From: Pseudomonas oryzae
GTDB lineage: Bacteria; Pseudomonadota; Gammaproteobacteria; Pseudomonadales; Pseudomonadaceae
Reading direction: 5' to 3'
DNA: 64,000 nucleotides
Assembly: GCF_900104805.1 (NCBI RefSeq)
Contig: NZ_LT629751.1
Location: forward strand, 186,001-250,000
The position numbers were made by a program, and so were the translations under genes. The notes beneath the pieces were generated by a model. It saw only the letters and a list, made by a program, of their open reading frames with translations, was not told the origin of the DNA and did no database searches. Below are positions 7,079-18,459 of this stretch, piece after piece. How positions within the stretch are numbered: position 1 is the first letter of the stretch; each line of letters begins with the position of its first letter.

Positions 7079-8602
7079 TTACTTCACTTCCACCGCCAGG
7101 CTGTCGGCGATCTTCTGCTTCCAGATCTGCGGGCCGGTGATGTGCACCGACTCGCCGTTGGCGTCGACCGCCACGGTGACCGGCATGTCCTTGACCTCGA
7201 ACTCGTAGATCGCTTCCATGCCGAGTTCCGGGAAGGCCAGCACCTCGGCCTTCTTGATCGCCTGGGCGACCAGGTAGGCGGCGCCGCCGACGGCCATCAG
7301 GTACACGGCCTTGTTGTCGCGGATCGCGTCGATGGCGATCGGGCCGCGCTCGGACTTGCCGATCATGCCGAGCAGACCGGTCTGCTCGAGGATCTGGCGG
7401 GTGAACTTGTCCATGCGGGTCGCGGTGGTCGGGCCGGCCGGGCCAACCACCTCGTCACGTACCGGATCGACCGGGCCGACGTAGTAGATGAAGCGGCCCT
7501 TGAGGTCCACTGGCAGTTGTTCGCCGGCGTTGAGCATGTCGACCATGCGCTTGTGCGCGGCGTCGCGGCCGGTCAGCATCTTGCCGTTGAGCAGGACGGT
7601 CTCGCCCGGCTTCCAGCTCTGCACTTCTTCCGGAGTGATGGTGTCGAGGTTGACGCGACGGGCGCTCGGGCCGGCTTCCCAGACGATTTCCGGGTAGGCG
7701 TCCAGCGGCGGCGGGGTCAGCTCGGCCGGGCCGGAGCCGTCCAGCACGAAGTGGGCGTGACGGGTGGCTGCGCAGTTGGGGATGATGCACACCGGCAGCG
7801 AGGCAGCGTGGGTCGGGTAGTCCTTGATCTTCACGTCGAGGACGGTGGTCAGGCCGCCGAGGCCCTGGGCGCCGATGCCCAGCTGGTTGACCTTGTCGAA
7901 CAGCTCGAGGCGCAGTTCCTCGATGCGGTTCTGCGGGCCGCGCTTCTTCAGCTCATGGATGTCGATCTCCTCCATGAGCGATTCCTTGGCCAGCAGGGCG
8001 GCCTTCTCGGCGGTACCGCCGATGCCGATGCCCAGCATGCCCGGCGGGCACCAGCCGGCGCCCATTTCCGGCACGGTCTTCAGCACCCAGTCGACGATCG
8101 AGTCGGACGGGTTGAGCATGCCCATCTTCGACTTGTTCTCCGAGCCGCCGCCCTTGGCCGCGACGTCGATCTCCACGGTGTCGCCGGGGACAATCTGGTA
8201 GTGGATCACCGCCGGGGTGTTGTCCTTGGTGTTCTTGCGGGCACCGGCCGGGTCGGCCAGGATCGAGGCGCGCAGGACGTTGTCCGGGTTGTTGTAGGCG
8301 CGACGCACGCCCTCGTTGATCATGTCGTCCAGGCTCAGGGTGGCGCCGTCCCACTGGACGTTCATGCCGACCTTGACGAAGACGGTGACGATGCCGGTGT
8401 CCTGGCAGATCGGACGGTGGCCGGTGGCGCACATGCGCGAGTTGATCAGGATCTGGGCGATGGAGTCGCGGGCCGCCGGCGACTCCTCGCGCAGGTAGGC
8501 CTCGTGCATGGCCTGGATGAAGTCGACGGGGTGGTAGTAGGAGATGTACTGCAGGGCGTCGGCGACGCTCTGGATCAGGTCGTCTTGCTTGATCACGGCC
8601 AT
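7079..8602 (-). CDS. Class I (iron-sulfur) fumarate hydratase
   Basis: This 507-residue enzyme interconverts fumarate and malate in the TCA cycle in the cytosol. It is of the oxygen-sensitive [4Fe-4S] FumA/FumB type, with N-terminal alpha and C-terminal beta domains fused. Cluster-ligand regions RMCATGHRPICQDTG, CPPGMLGIGIGGTAEKA and PVCIIPNCAATRHAHF are visible. Start ATG 8602 follows a GAGGA ribosome-binding site; an extension to 8644 would be spurious. Single-gene transcription unit: terminators flank it at 7029-7060 and downstream of pykA. Confidence 0.95.
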   Translation of the reverse strand: MAVIKQDDLIQSVADALQYISYYHPVDFIQAMHEAYLREESPAARDSIAQILINSRMCATGHRPICQDTGIVTVFVKVGMNVQWDGATLSLDDMINEGVRRAYNNPDNVLRASILADPAGARKNTKDNTPAVIHYQIVPGDTVEIDVAAKGGGSENKSKMGMLNPSDSIVDWVLKTVPEMGAGWCPPGMLGIGIGGTAEKAALLAKESLMEEIDIHELKKRGPQNRIEELRLELFDKVNQLGIGAQGLGGLTTVLDVKIKDYPTHAASLPVCIIPNCAATRHAHFVLDGSGPAELTPPPLDAYPEIVWEAGPSARRVNLDTITPEEVQSWKPGETVLLNGKMLTGRDAAHKRMVDMLNAGEQLPVDLKGRFIYYVGPVDPVRDEVVGPAGPTTATRMDKFTRQILEQTGLLGMIGKSERGPIAIDAIRDNKAVYLMAVGGAAYLVAQAIKKAEVLAFPELGMEAIYEFEVKDMPVTVAVDANGESVHITGPQIWKQKIADSLAVEVK

Positions 8603-8761
8603 GGAACGCGGTCCTCTATCAGGCGGAACTTCACGGCGCGCCACCGCAGGCGGCGCAAAAAAACGGCGCGGCAGTATAGCGCGCAGGCGGCATGGCGGAC
8701 ACCTGCCCGCCGTCGACCTTGGTCGATTGGCGAACGCTGCGTCGCTCGTCCGCCACCAAGC

Positions 8762-8787
8762 AGAAGGCCGCCCGAGGGCGGCCTTCT
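8762..8787 (-). terminator. Hairpin terminator after pykA
   Basis: A perfect 11-bp stem (AGAAGGCCGCC, 8762-8772, with 8777-8787) with a CGAG tetraloop lies 17 bases past the pykA stop. On the minus strand the stem ends in CCTTCT, with only a weak T-tract beyond. Confidence 0.7.
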
Positions 8788-8803
8788 ACATGTGCGGTGC
8801 CGG

Positions 8804-10255
8804 TCAGGCCAGCGGCTCGCCGACGTGGAGGATCTTCAAGGTGTTGGTGCCGCCGATGGTGTCGTAGCTGTCGCCCTTGCTCATGATCACCCAGTCGCCC
8901 GGCTCGACCACGCCGCGCTTGAGCAGCTCGTCGACCGCGGCCTGGCTGACCTTCTCCGGCGGCAGTGCCGCGGCGTCGAAGGGGATGGTCTGCACGCCGC
9001 GGAACAGGGCGACGCGCGCCTGGGTCTCTCGGTGCGGCGAGTAGGCGAAGATCGGCACCGAGGAGCGGATGCGCGACATGATCAGCGGGGTGTAGCCGCT
9101 TTCGGTGAGGGCGATGATCGCCTTGACGCCGGGGAAGTGGTTGGCGGTGTACATGGCGGCCAGGGCGATGCTCTCGTCGCAGCGCTCGAAGCTCAGGCCC
9201 ATGCGGTGGGTGGACTTCTGGCTGGTCGGGTGTTTCTCGGCGCCGACGCAGACGCGCGCCATGGCCTTGACCGCTTCCACCGGGTAGTCGCCGGCGGCGC
9301 TCTCGGCCGACAGCATCACCGCGTCGGTGTAGTCGAGCGCGGCGTTGGCCACGTCGGACACCTCGGCGCGGGTCGGCATCGGGCTGTGGATCATCGACTC
9401 CATCATCTGCGTGGCGGTGATCACCACTTTGTTCAGGCGGCGGGCGTGGGCGATGATCTTCTTCTGGATGCCGACCAGCTCGGCGTCGCCGATCTCCACG
9501 CCGAGGTCGCCACGGGCGACCATCACGCCGTCGCTGGCGCGGATCAGCGCATCCAGCGATTCGTCGTCGGCCACCGCCTCGGCGCGCTCGATCTTGGCGA
9601 TCAGCCAGGCGTCGCTGCCGGCCGCGTCGCGCAGCTGGCGGGCGTAGTGCATGTCGGCGGCGTCGCGCGGGAAGGACACCGCCAGGTAGTCCAGCTCCAT
9701 TTCGGCGGCCAGCCGGATGTCGGCCTTGTCCTTGTCGGTCAGCGCCGGCGCGGTCAGGCCGCCGCCGCGGCGGTTGATGCCCTTGTGGTCGGACAGCGGA
9801 CCGCCGACGGTGACCTTGCACAGCAGCTCGCTGGCGGTGACCTGCTCGACCTGCATGATCACCCGGCCGTCGTCGAGCAGCAGCTCGTCGCCGACCTTGC
9901 AGTCCTTGACCAGGTCCGGGTAGTCGATGCCGACCACTTCCTGGGTGCCGGCGTCGCGCGGGTGGCTGATGGAGAAGCGGAACTCGTCGCCTTGCTGCAG
10001 CTCGATGCGCTTGTTGGCGAACTTGGCGATGCGGATCTTCGGGCCTTGCAGGTCGCCGAGCAGGGCGACGTGGCGATCGTGCTTGGCGGCCAGCTCGCGC
10101 ACCAGGCGGGCGCGGGCCTTGTGCTCCTCGGGGCTGCCGTGGGAGAAGTTCAGGCGAGCGACGTTCATCCCGGCGAGGATCAGCTGCTCCAGCACTTGCG
10201 GCGAGCTGCTGGCCGGGCCGAGGGTGGCGACGATCTTGGTACGGCGAAAGGGCAT
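8804..10255 (-). CDS. pykA: Pyruvate kinase
   Basis: Pyruvate kinase converts phosphoenolpyruvate and ADP to pyruvate and ATP. The 483-residue length and motifs are typical: N-terminal RRTKIVATLGPASSS and MNVARLNFSHG, the catalytic Lys in IAKIERAEAV, metal ligands in MVARGDLGVEIG, and TATQMMESMI. The C-terminal domain (about 350-483) matches the allosteric domain. ATG 10255 has an AGGAG ribosome-binding site. It lies downstream of the universal stress protein gene on the same strand with 120 bases between, so a separate promoter is likely. Confidence 0.95.
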   Translation of the reverse strand: MPFRRTKIVATLGPASSSPQVLEQLILAGMNVARLNFSHGSPEEHKARARLVRELAAKHDRHVALLGDLQGPKIRIAKFANKRIELQQGDEFRFSISHPRDAGTQEVVGIDYPDLVKDCKVGDELLLDDGRVIMQVEQVTASELLCKVTVGGPLSDHKGINRRGGGLTAPALTDKDKADIRLAAEMELDYLAVSFPRDAADMHYARQLRDAAGSDAWLIAKIERAEAVADDESLDALIRASDGVMVARGDLGVEIGDAELVGIQKKIIAHARRLNKVVITATQMMESMIHSPMPTRAEVSDVANAALDYTDAVMLSAESAAGDYPVEAVKAMARVCVGAEKHPTSQKSTHRMGLSFERCDESIALAAMYTANHFPGVKAIIALTESGYTPLIMSRIRSSVPIFAYSPHRETQARVALFRGVQTIPFDAAALPPEKVSQAAVDELLKRGVVEPGDWVIMSKGDSYDTIGGTNTLKILHVGEPLA

Positions 10256-10375
10256 CAGGGGTCTCCTGGTCGATAGCGGGGTAACGCCGGCGCTCCCGCT
10301 TGTGGCGGCGGGCGCCGGAGTGTTCGGTTGCAGCGTGCGGGCGGACGGCCCGCGGCGCGGAAAGAGCGGGGCGCC

Positions 10376-11296
10376 TCAGTTGGCGCCGGTCGGTTGCGGC
10401 TTGAGCACCAGCAGGTCGCAGTTGACGCCCTCAAGCACGCGCTCGGCGGTGTGGCCGATCAGTGCGGTGTCGAGGTGGCCGCGGGCGATGGCGCCCATCA
10501 GCAGCAGGTCGACGGCATTCTCCTCGACGAAGCGCGGCAGGGTTTCCTCGGCGAAGCCCTGCAGCAGGTGCGTGCGCGGCTTGGCGATGGCGTGACTGCC
10601 GAGCAGCTGCTCGAAGGCCTCGCGGTGACGCTCGCCGGTGCGCTCCACATAGTACTCGTAATCGGCCACCAGTTCGGCATCGAATACCAGGGTGCGCGGC
10701 AGCGGCGCATAGCTGTGCAGGAAATGCTCCTCCAGACCCAGCTTCTTGCCCAGCGTCTGCGCCACCTCGATCAGCTGGTGGTCGAGGGTCGCCGGCTTGT
10801 CGGCGCTGTGGGTCGGGTCGAGGGCCACGGCCATTTTCCGGCCGAGCCATTCGCCGTGCGGCTTGACCAGCCACAGCGGCGCCGGACAGTAGCGGATCAG
10901 CTGCCAGCAGGTGTTGCTGAGCAGCAGGCGGTGCAACAGGCCATGGCTGTGCGCGGTCTTCAGCACCAGGTCGGGTTTCAGCTCCTCGGCGCGGGCGATG
11001 ATCATCTTGTGCAGCGGCTTGCCCCAGCGCACCTCGCTGGTCACCTGCAGGCCTTGCTGACGCAGCGGCGCGGCCAGTTGCTCCAGCCACTCCTTGCGTT
11101 GTCTGAGCAGCGAGTGGCGCGCCTTGTCCAGCGCCGGGGCGTCGAACAGCAGGCCGCTGTCCAGCGAGCTGTTGAACTCGCAGATCAGCAGCTCGAGGGC
11201 GGCGCCACTCTGCCGGGCGATCCAGGCCGCGCGTTCGAGCGCCGGTTGCGGATTCTGGGTGGGATCGATGATCACCAGCAGCTGGTGGAGTTGCAT
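10376..11296 (-). CDS. Tandem universal stress protein (UspA family)
   Basis: The 306-residue protein has two UspA domains (about 1-145 and 155-306). The second carries the nucleotide-binding-type end LLMGAIARGHLDTALIGHTA followed by the family's terminal strand CDLLVLKP; the first is more diverged. Tandem Usp proteins in pseudomonads support survival under oxygen or energy limitation (family knowledge). The start at ATG 11296 follows GAGGAAT. Its position beside pyruvate kinase is compatible with a fermentation or anaerobic-survival role, which is inference. Confidence 0.88.
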   Translation of the reverse strand: MQLHQLLVIIDPTQNPQPALERAAWIARQSGAALELLICEFNSSLDSGLLFDAPALDKARHSLLRQRKEWLEQLAAPLRQQGLQVTSEVRWGKPLHKMIIARAEELKPDLVLKTAHSHGLLHRLLLSNTCWQLIRYCPAPLWLVKPHGEWLGRKMAVALDPTHSADKPATLDHQLIEVAQTLGKKLGLEEHFLHSYAPLPRTLVFDAELVADYEYYVERTGERHREAFEQLLGSHAIAKPRTHLLQGFAEETLPRFVEENAVDLLLMGAIARGHLDTALIGHTAERVLEGVNCDLLVLKPQPTGAN

Positions 11297-11444
11297 GACG
11301 GATTCCTCGGCCGGATAGGTGGAGACCCCAGGGCGCGCACGCCGGGGGTGGTCGGCTTGATTCGCTCAGCCTAGCGCCAGCGACAGTGGACATGCAAACC
11401 GGTGACGGCGGCGTGACAGAGCCCCCGGCGGCGCTGGTTGCGGC

Positions 11445-12772
11445 TCAGAATGTGCCGGCCGCCTTCCACTGCAGGTAGCGGTTGACCAGCTCGGGGCCCA
11501 GCTCGGCGGGACGCACGTCGAGCACCGGCAGGCCCTGGGCGGCGAGGCGCTCGTGCAGGGCGTCGCGGGCGGCGGCGTAGTCGACGCTGCCGCAGTAGGC
11601 CAGCGCCTGGCGATAGCTGTCCACCGGCTGCTGGCGCTGGCGGTCGAGCACTTCCTCGCGCAGGCTGGCGATCAGCAGGCGGTGGCGGCGGGCGATCTGC
11701 GCGGCGGCCAGCGGCAGCTGCTGGTCGTCCTCGTCGCGCAGGTTGCTGAGCAGCAGCACCAGCGCGCGGCGCGGCTGGCGCGCGAGCAGCTCGCCGGCGG
11801 CGGCCAGGTAGTCGCCGGGCAGGCGCCCAGGTTGCAGGTCGTAGACGCCGTTGAGCAGCGCGTTGAGCTGGCGCTGGCCCTTGGCCGGCGGCAGGTAGCG
11901 CGGGGTCTCGCCGGCGAAGGCCAAGAGGCCCACCGCGTCGCCCTGGCGCAGGGCGACGTGGGCGAGCAGCAGGCAGGCGTTGAGGGCATGGTCGAAGTGG
12001 CTGAGGTCGCCGTCCTGGCTGCGCATGCGCCGGCCGCTGTCGAGCAGGAAGATGATCTGCTGGTCGCGCTCGTCCTGATAGTCGCGGGCGATCGGCTGGT
12101 GCTTGCGCGCGGTGGCCTTCCAGTCGATCAGGCGCAGGCTGTCGCCCTGGCGGAACTCGCGCAGCTGGTGGAACTCCAGGCCGCTGCCGCGGCGCGGGCG
12201 CTGGCGTACGCCGAGGCGGCCGAGCCAGCTGTCCACCGCCATCAGCTGCGCGCCGTGCAGGCGGGCGAAGTCGGGATAGACGCGGCTGAGGCCGGGCAGC
12301 TCGACATGGCGGCGCGCCTGCCACAGGCCGAGGCGGCTGGGCAGGCCGATCTCGCAGCGGGCGAAGCGGCTGTCGCCGCGCTGGCGCGGGCGCACCCGGT
12401 AGCGCAGCTCGACGCCCTGTTCGCGTGGCAGGGGCACGCGCTGCGGCAGGCCCTGGAACTCCAGCTCCGCCGGCACATGGTCGAACACTTCCAGCCAGGG
12501 CAGCGGTTCGCCGCCGGGGGTGATGCGCAGCGCCACCTCGTTCCAGCGGTCCAGCGCCAGATGGCCGGGCAGCACGCGCTCCACCTGCGGCGCCGGCAGG
12601 CGGCGCAGCCACAGCGCATCGAGCAGCGCCAGCAGGCCGAGGCTGAGCAGCGCGACCTGCCAGGTACGCTGGCTCCAGGCGGGCAGGGCGACGCCGAGCA
12701 GCGGCAGGGCGCCGAGCAGGATGGCGGCCAGCAGCAGGGCGGCGCTCAGGCCGAGCAGGCGGGGCGTGGGTT

Positions 12773-12776
<4 letters not shown>
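11445..12776 (-). CDS. DUF58-domain protein with N-terminal membrane anchor
   Basis: The 443-residue protein has two hydrophobic segments near the N-terminus (about residues 8-30 and 40-57). They are followed by the DUF58 signature region RRGSGLEFHQLREFRQGDS and IDWKATARKHQPIARDYQ and a vWA-like fold (IIFLLDSGRRM). DUF58 proteins work with MoxR AAA+ ATPases in protein maturation or chaperoning, by family association. The start overlaps the moxR stop by four bases (ATGA). It is the last gene of the six-gene operon. Confidence 0.88.
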
Positions 12777-13863
<1,087 letters not shown>

Positions 13864-13867
<4 letters not shown>

Positions 13868-15036
13868 AGGGCATTCCTGAGTCGTTGCAGGTCGGCGACC
13901 TGGCGGGTGAAGCGGGCGGGATCCGGGTGCTGCTCGCCGAGCGGGCGCATGGCCTGGCGCACCAGGGCGGAGTCCAGGCGGCTGAGGCGGGTCAGCAGTT
14001 GCCACTGTTCGGTGACCGGCAGGCGCTCGAAGCCGGGATGGCGCTGGCGGGCGCGCTGGCGGATGTCGCCCTGCAGTTGGGCGATCAGCGTGGCGTGCCC
14101 CTGGTGGCGGGCGAGGAACTCGGCGCAGGCCAGCAGGTGTTCGCCGAGCTGGCGGCGCGCCGGTTGCGGGTCTGCCTGCAGCGGGCCGTGGCGCAGGCCG
14201 AAGTGCCAGAGCGCCAGGGCGATGAGCAGGGCGAGGGCCAGCAGGGCTGCGGGGAAGTGGCGCAGCAGCAGGGCGAGCAGATGCTCGGCCTCGAGGCGCT
14301 GCAGGAAGATCACCTCGCTGTCCTGGGTCAGGTACCAGAGCAGCCAGGCATGGTCGTGCGCGCCGATGCGCTCGTTGTGCCACAGGCCGGCGTCGCTGAG
14401 CACGGTGACCAGGCCGTCGCCCCAGGCCAGCTGCAGCAGATGGGTGGCCCGGGCGCTGCCGGCCCAGGCATGGGCGCGGTTGCCGGTGTCCTCGAGGTGG
14501 TAGCGGGTGTCGAAGGCGAAGTAGGCCGGCGCGTCCTCGTTCTCCAGGTACAGCCGGGTCAGCTGCGGCCAGGGATCGTCGGCCGCCTCGGCCGGCGCTT
14601 CCGCGTCGCTCAGGCTGCTGCTCGGCAGGCGGCGCACCTCCAGCAGGTCGAGCAGCAGGTCGTCGCTGCGCTGGCGCTGTTCGCTCCAGTTGGCCTGGGC
14701 CACCACGATCAGGTGGCCGCCGTTGGCGGTCCAGTCGAGCAGACGCTGGCTCTGCGCGGCGCTCAGCTGGCGGCGCGAGCCGAGCAGCACCAGGCTGTGC
14801 CCGGCGGCCGGGGTGTCGTCGAGGATGGCGGTGAGGTTGTCGGTGCGGCTGACCACCAGGTCGCGCTGGCGCAGGAACTGCTCGGCGGCCAGCCAGGGAT
14901 TGGCGCGCGCCTCCGGCGCCGGGCCGAGGTCGACCAGGCGGCGCTGCGGGTCGAGTCGACCGAGCACGAGGGCGGCCACGGCGGCGAGCAGGCACAGGCC
15001 GGCGAGGATCAGCCACAGGCGTTGGCGGGCATTCAT
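13864..15036 (-). CDS. DUF4350-domain membrane protein of the MoxR operon
   Basis: The 390-residue protein has a transmembrane segment at about 7-25, an extracytoplasmic Rossmann-like domain (SLVLLGSRRQLSAAQSQRLL, then LLDWTANGGHLIVVA), a second transmembrane segment near 275-295 (HFPAALLALALLIALALWH) and a cytoplasmic C-terminus. DUF4350 proteins are consistently found with MoxR and DUF4129 genes. It overlaps both neighbours by four bases (ATGA), so translation is coupled. Function is unknown beyond the association. Confidence 0.82.
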
Positions 15037-16592
15037 GCGGCCACCTCGGGTTTTTCGGCCGGGGCGGCGGCGAACCGGCGCCACTCGGCGCACAGTTCGG
15101 GACCGAGCTCGGCCGGCGGCGGTCGGCTGCCGTAGGCCAGCGCCTGCCAGGCATCGAGCAGACGGGCGGCGAAGGCGGCGAGCGCGGCATCGTCCAGCCG
15201 TTGCACCAGCACCAGCACTTCGCCCTCGGTGTGCGCGGCCCTGAGCGGCAGCCGACGCGCATGCAGCAGGTGGCTGAGCAGGCCGCGATAGAGCAGGGCG
15301 AGGGCGGCGCGCGGATCCTGCGGCCACAGCCGCTCGACCGCGGCGGGCAGGTCGGCCGGCAGGCTCGACGGGGCGACGGCGAGGCCGAACAGCTGCGCCG
15401 GCGGCGGGGCTGGCTGCGCCGTGCGCGGGGTGCGGCTGGCGAACAGGCGCAACCAGTCGCGATAGCGCCAGGCCAGCACGGCGGCGACCACCAGCAGGCT
15501 CCACAGCAGCGCCTCGACCAGCTGGGCGGCGCCCTGCAGCCACGAGGACGGCGGGACGCGCTCGCGTGACGTATTGTCCTCGCGTTGCGGCCAGCCCCAG
15601 TCGAAGCGCTCCTCGACGCGGTGGAATGGCGGCTGGCCGAGCAGCGCGCGGATCTCCGTCTGCGCCTGGCTGCTGGTCAGCGGCTGGCGGGTCAGGCGCG
15701 GCGCATCGGGGCCGGGGTTGTCTGCGCTGGGCAGCGGACAGAGCGCGCCGTCGGCACTGGCGGGCACCTCGGCCAGCGCCGGCGGGCTGGCCAGCAGCGG
15801 GCCGAGGCCGAGCGCGAGGGCAAGGAGCAGGGCCAGGCTGGTCTGGCCGAGGCGCTCGACCAGGCGGCGGAAGGCCAGTTCGAGGTCCCAGGCTTCCAGT
15901 TCGCTGCGCCGGTTGAGGTAGAGGCTGAAGCCGCAGGCGACGTAGATCGGTTCCCAGACCACCAGCACCAGGGCGTAGCAGGCGTTGCTCAGGTGCTCCA
16001 GCCACAGCAGTTCCTCGGGCGGGCGCAGCAGCAGGCCGAGCCAGTTGTCCGGATCGCTCAGTCGCTCCGGCAGGAACAGCCAGATCAGCAGCAGCAGGCC
16101 GCTCCACAGCAGCAGCTCGACATGCATGCCGAGCACGGTCAGCCAGCGCGCCACGCCGCTGCGCCGGCCGAGGTCATGCAGGCGCTGGCGGCGCGCCGGG
16201 CCGCGCAGGTTCTCCAGTTGCACCAGCGGCAGGGTGAAGCTGCGGCTGAGGCTGAAGCGCCGCCAGGTCAGGCTGGCCAGCAGCTCGCCGCGCAGCTGGG
16301 CGGGCCAGGCGCGCAGGGCCTGCCCCAGGCTGGGCGTGGCGCCGAACAGGGCGCGGGCGAGGATGTGCAGGGCCAGGCGCTCGAAGGCCGGCTTCAGCCA
16401 CCAGAACAGCAGCAGGACCACGCTCGGCCAGCGCCACAGCAGCAGGCTGAGCACGGTCAGCAGCGGCAGGGTGAGCAGCGCCCAGCTGCCCAGCAGCAGG
16501 CCGGCGTGGCGCTGCACCAGATGCACGCCGAGGTCGACGGCCTCCCAGGGGCTGCGCGGGCGCAGGGTCGCTTCGGCGGAGCTCAGCGGCAT
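15033..16592 (-). CDS. DUF4129-domain membrane protein of the MoxR operon
   Basis: The 519-residue protein has several transmembrane segments in the N-terminal half (about 33-70, 160-180, 205-230, 255-275) and one near 370-390 ahead of a cytoplasmic C-terminal DUF4129 domain (PRAALALLYRGLLSHLLHA, TEGEVLVLV). DUF4129 is related to transglutaminase-associated regions and often accompanies MoxR/DUF58. Start at ATG 16592. The 79-base gap to the spoIIM-like gene is the only real gap in the operon. Confidence 0.82.
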   Translation of the reverse strand: MPLSSAEATLRPRSPWEAVDLGVHLVQRHAGLLLGSWALLTLPLLTVLSLLLWRWPSVVLLLFWWLKPAFERLALHILARALFGATPSLGQALRAWPAQLRGELLASLTWRRFSLSRSFTLPLVQLENLRGPARRQRLHDLGRRSGVARWLTVLGMHVELLLWSGLLLLIWLFLPERLSDPDNWLGLLLRPPEELLWLEHLSNACYALVLVVWEPIYVACGFSLYLNRRSELEAWDLELAFRRLVERLGQTSLALLLALALGLGPLLASPPALAEVPASADGALCPLPSADNPGPDAPRLTRQPLTSSQAQTEIRALLGQPPFHRVEERFDWGWPQREDNTSRERVPPSSWLQGAAQLVEALLWSLLVVAAVLAWRYRDWLRLFASRTPRTAQPAPPPAQLFGLAVAPSSLPADLPAAVERLWPQDPRAALALLYRGLLSHLLHARRLPLRAAHTEGEVLVLVQRLDDAALAAFAARLLDAWQALAYGSRPPPAELGPELCAEWRRFAAAPAEKPEVAA

Positions 16593-16671
16593 GCCGGGTC
16601 CTGCCGAAGCGGCGGGCGGGCGAATGAAATGACGTTCACGACGACTCCCTGTGAGGCAAGACCTGTCCCGT

Positions 16672-17640
16672 TCAGCTGCGCCGCCCGCCGAGCAGGAAAT
16701 AGGCGCCGACCAGCGCCCAGAGCGCGGCGCCGACGGCGTACTTCACCGCCGGGGCGAAGCGGGTGATCGACGACCAGTAGGCCTCGACGAAGGCGGCGAT
16801 CAGCAACAGGCCGATCACCCCGGCGATCAGGCCGACGCAGTCCCTGGCCGCCGCGTGCAGCGCGGCGCGCCGGCTGCGCCGGCCGGGTATGAGCAGGGCG
16901 CCGCCCAGCTGCAGGCCGGCGGCGCCGGCGAAGGTTATGGCAGTCAGCTCGAAAGCGCCATGGCCGACGACGAAACCGAGGAAGGTTTCGTCGTAGCCGA
17001 TGCGCAGCAGGTGACCGGCGATGGCGCCGATGTGCAGGCCGTTGCTGAGCAGGAAGAACAGCGAGCCGACGCCGAGCAGCAGGCCGCTGGCGAAGGTCTG
17101 AAAGGCGATGCCGATGTTGTTCATGATGTAGTAGCCGAACATCAGCCAGTCGTCGCCACTGCCGCGCTCGGACCAGGGGCCCAGGCGGCTGGCGTCGGGG
17201 TCGTACATCCGTTCCATGCCGGCGACCTGCTGCGGGGACAGCAGGCTGTAGATCAGGTCGGGGAACAGGTAGACCAGCAGGCCCATGAGCAGCAGGCTGC
17301 CGTAGAACAGCAGGCTGGCCAGCAGGATGCTGCGCCAGGCCGCGCGCACCTGGCGTGGGAAGCCGGCGAGCACGAAGGCCAGCAGGCGGGCGCCGAGCGG
17401 CTGGTTCGACCGGTACAGCTGCTGGTGGGCGCGCAGGTTGAGCCGCTGCAGGCGCTCGACCAGGCTGGCGCTGTAGGCGCGGCTCTCCGCCAGGGCCAAC
17501 TGCTGGCACAGGCGCCGGTAGGCGGCGGCGAAGCTCGCCGCCTGCGGCCCGGCCGTGCGGCTCTTCTCCAGCTCGGCGAGACGCGTGTCCAGCGCCTGCC
17601 ATTCGCCCTGGTGGCGGGCCTCGAACTGCGCCTGCTTCAT
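16672..17640 (-). CDS. Stage II sporulation protein M (SpoIIM)-family membrane protein
   Basis: The 322-residue protein has a cytoplasmic N-terminus (about 1-95) and roughly five or six transmembrane helices in the remainder. It includes the family motifs YIMNNIGIAFQTFASGLLLG and GHGAFELTAI. Despite the name it is widespread in non-sporulating proteobacteria, where it sits with RDD and MoxR genes. Its start overlaps the RDD stop by four bases. The molecular role is unknown; membrane-protein quality control or envelope assembly is suggested only by context. Confidence 0.87.
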   Translation of the reverse strand: MKQAQFEARHQGEWQALDTRLAELEKSRTAGPQAASFAAAYRRLCQQLALAESRAYSASLVERLQRLNLRAHQQLYRSNQPLGARLLAFVLAGFPRQVRAAWRSILLASLLFYGSLLLMGLLVYLFPDLIYSLLSPQQVAGMERMYDPDASRLGPWSERGSGDDWLMFGYYIMNNIGIAFQTFASGLLLGVGSLFFLLSNGLHIGAIAGHLLRIGYDETFLGFVVGHGAFELTAITFAGAAGLQLGGALLIPGRRSRRAALHAAARDCVGLIAGVIGLLLIAAFVEAYWSSITRFAPAVKYAVGAALWALVGAYFLLGGRRS

Positions 17641-18344
17641 GCGCTACCCCGCAGGCCGGCGGCGATGCGCTGCAGACGCACGGCCGCCTCGTCGGCCGGC
17701 ACGCCGAGCAGCGGCGCGAGCAGGCCGGCCAGCTCGTCGCGGCGGGCCGGCGACAGGCTGCGCTGGCGCTCGTCGAAGTCGAGCAGGCTGCGCTGCTCCT
17801 CGGCGCTCAGGGCGAAGGGCGCGGCCAGCGGGGCAACCGGCTCCAGGACCGGGGGTTGCAGCGGACGCGGCTGGTGGATCACCAGGGTGCCGGCGGCGAG
17901 ATCGCCGAGGCGCTGGAAGCGCGGGTTGGCCAGGCTGGCGAGCAGGCCGCAGCAGTAACCCAGCGGCAGCATGTCGACGAACCGCAGCAGGTTGCGCAGC
18001 AGCGCCGCGCCCCAGCCCACCGGCGTGCCGTCCTCGTGGACCACGCGCAGGCCGAGCAGCTGCTTGCCGGGCGAGCGGCCCTGGTTGAACACCTCGAACA
18101 GCACCATGTACCACCAGTTGAGCAGGAACAGCAGGATCAGGCCGAGGCCGATGCCCAGCTCGCCGAGCCGGCCGAGCACCAGCAGCACGCCGAGGCTCAG
18201 GGCGCCGCGCAGGGCGAGGTCCACGGCGAAGGCGCGCGAGCGCGCCAGCGGACCGGCCGGCGACAGCAGCAGGTCGACGCCCTCGGGCGTTTCCACCCGC
18301 AGGCGGGTGTCCAGCAGCGGGCTGGCGGGCAGGGGAGCGGGCAT
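17637..18344 (-). CDS. RDD-family membrane protein
   Basis: The 235-residue protein has the RDD domain in residues about 30-160: ARSRAFAVDLALRG carries the Arg-Asp pair in the first helix, followed by a WWYMVLFEVFNQGRSPGKQ loop and later LPLGYCCGLLASL. The C-terminal tail (about 165-235) is cytoplasmic. It is the first gene of the operon RDD-SpoIIM-DUF4129-DUF4350-MoxR-DUF58. The 115-base divergent gap to sbcB must hold the operon promoter, though no clear motif stands out. Confidence 0.87.
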   Translation of the reverse strand: MPAPLPASPLLDTRLRVETPEGVDLLLSPAGPLARSRAFAVDLALRGALSLGVLLVLGRLGELGIGLGLILLFLLNWWYMVLFEVFNQGRSPGKQLLGLRVVHEDGTPVGWGAALLRNLLRFVDMLPLGYCCGLLASLANPRFQRLGDLAAGTLVIHQPRPLQPPVLEPVAPLAAPFALSAEEQRSLLDFDERQRSLSPARRDELAGLLAPLLGVPADEAAVRLQRIAAGLRGSA

Positions 18345-18459
18345 GGCGGCAAATGGCTCGGGAAAAGTGGGGATGCTAGCGAGGCGGCCTTGCCGACGGC
18401 AATGGTTTCGCCGCGCGCTGCGTTAGACTGCCGCAGTTCTTGAGCCTGGAGCCTGTCCC

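Noticed and set aside
6923-10276. A very long open frame (about 1100 codons) on the + strand
   Set aside because: It is the antisense of fumarase and pyruvate kinase, with low-complexity Ala/Gly/Val/His composition caused by high GC at the third codon position; no start signal and no recognisable domain.
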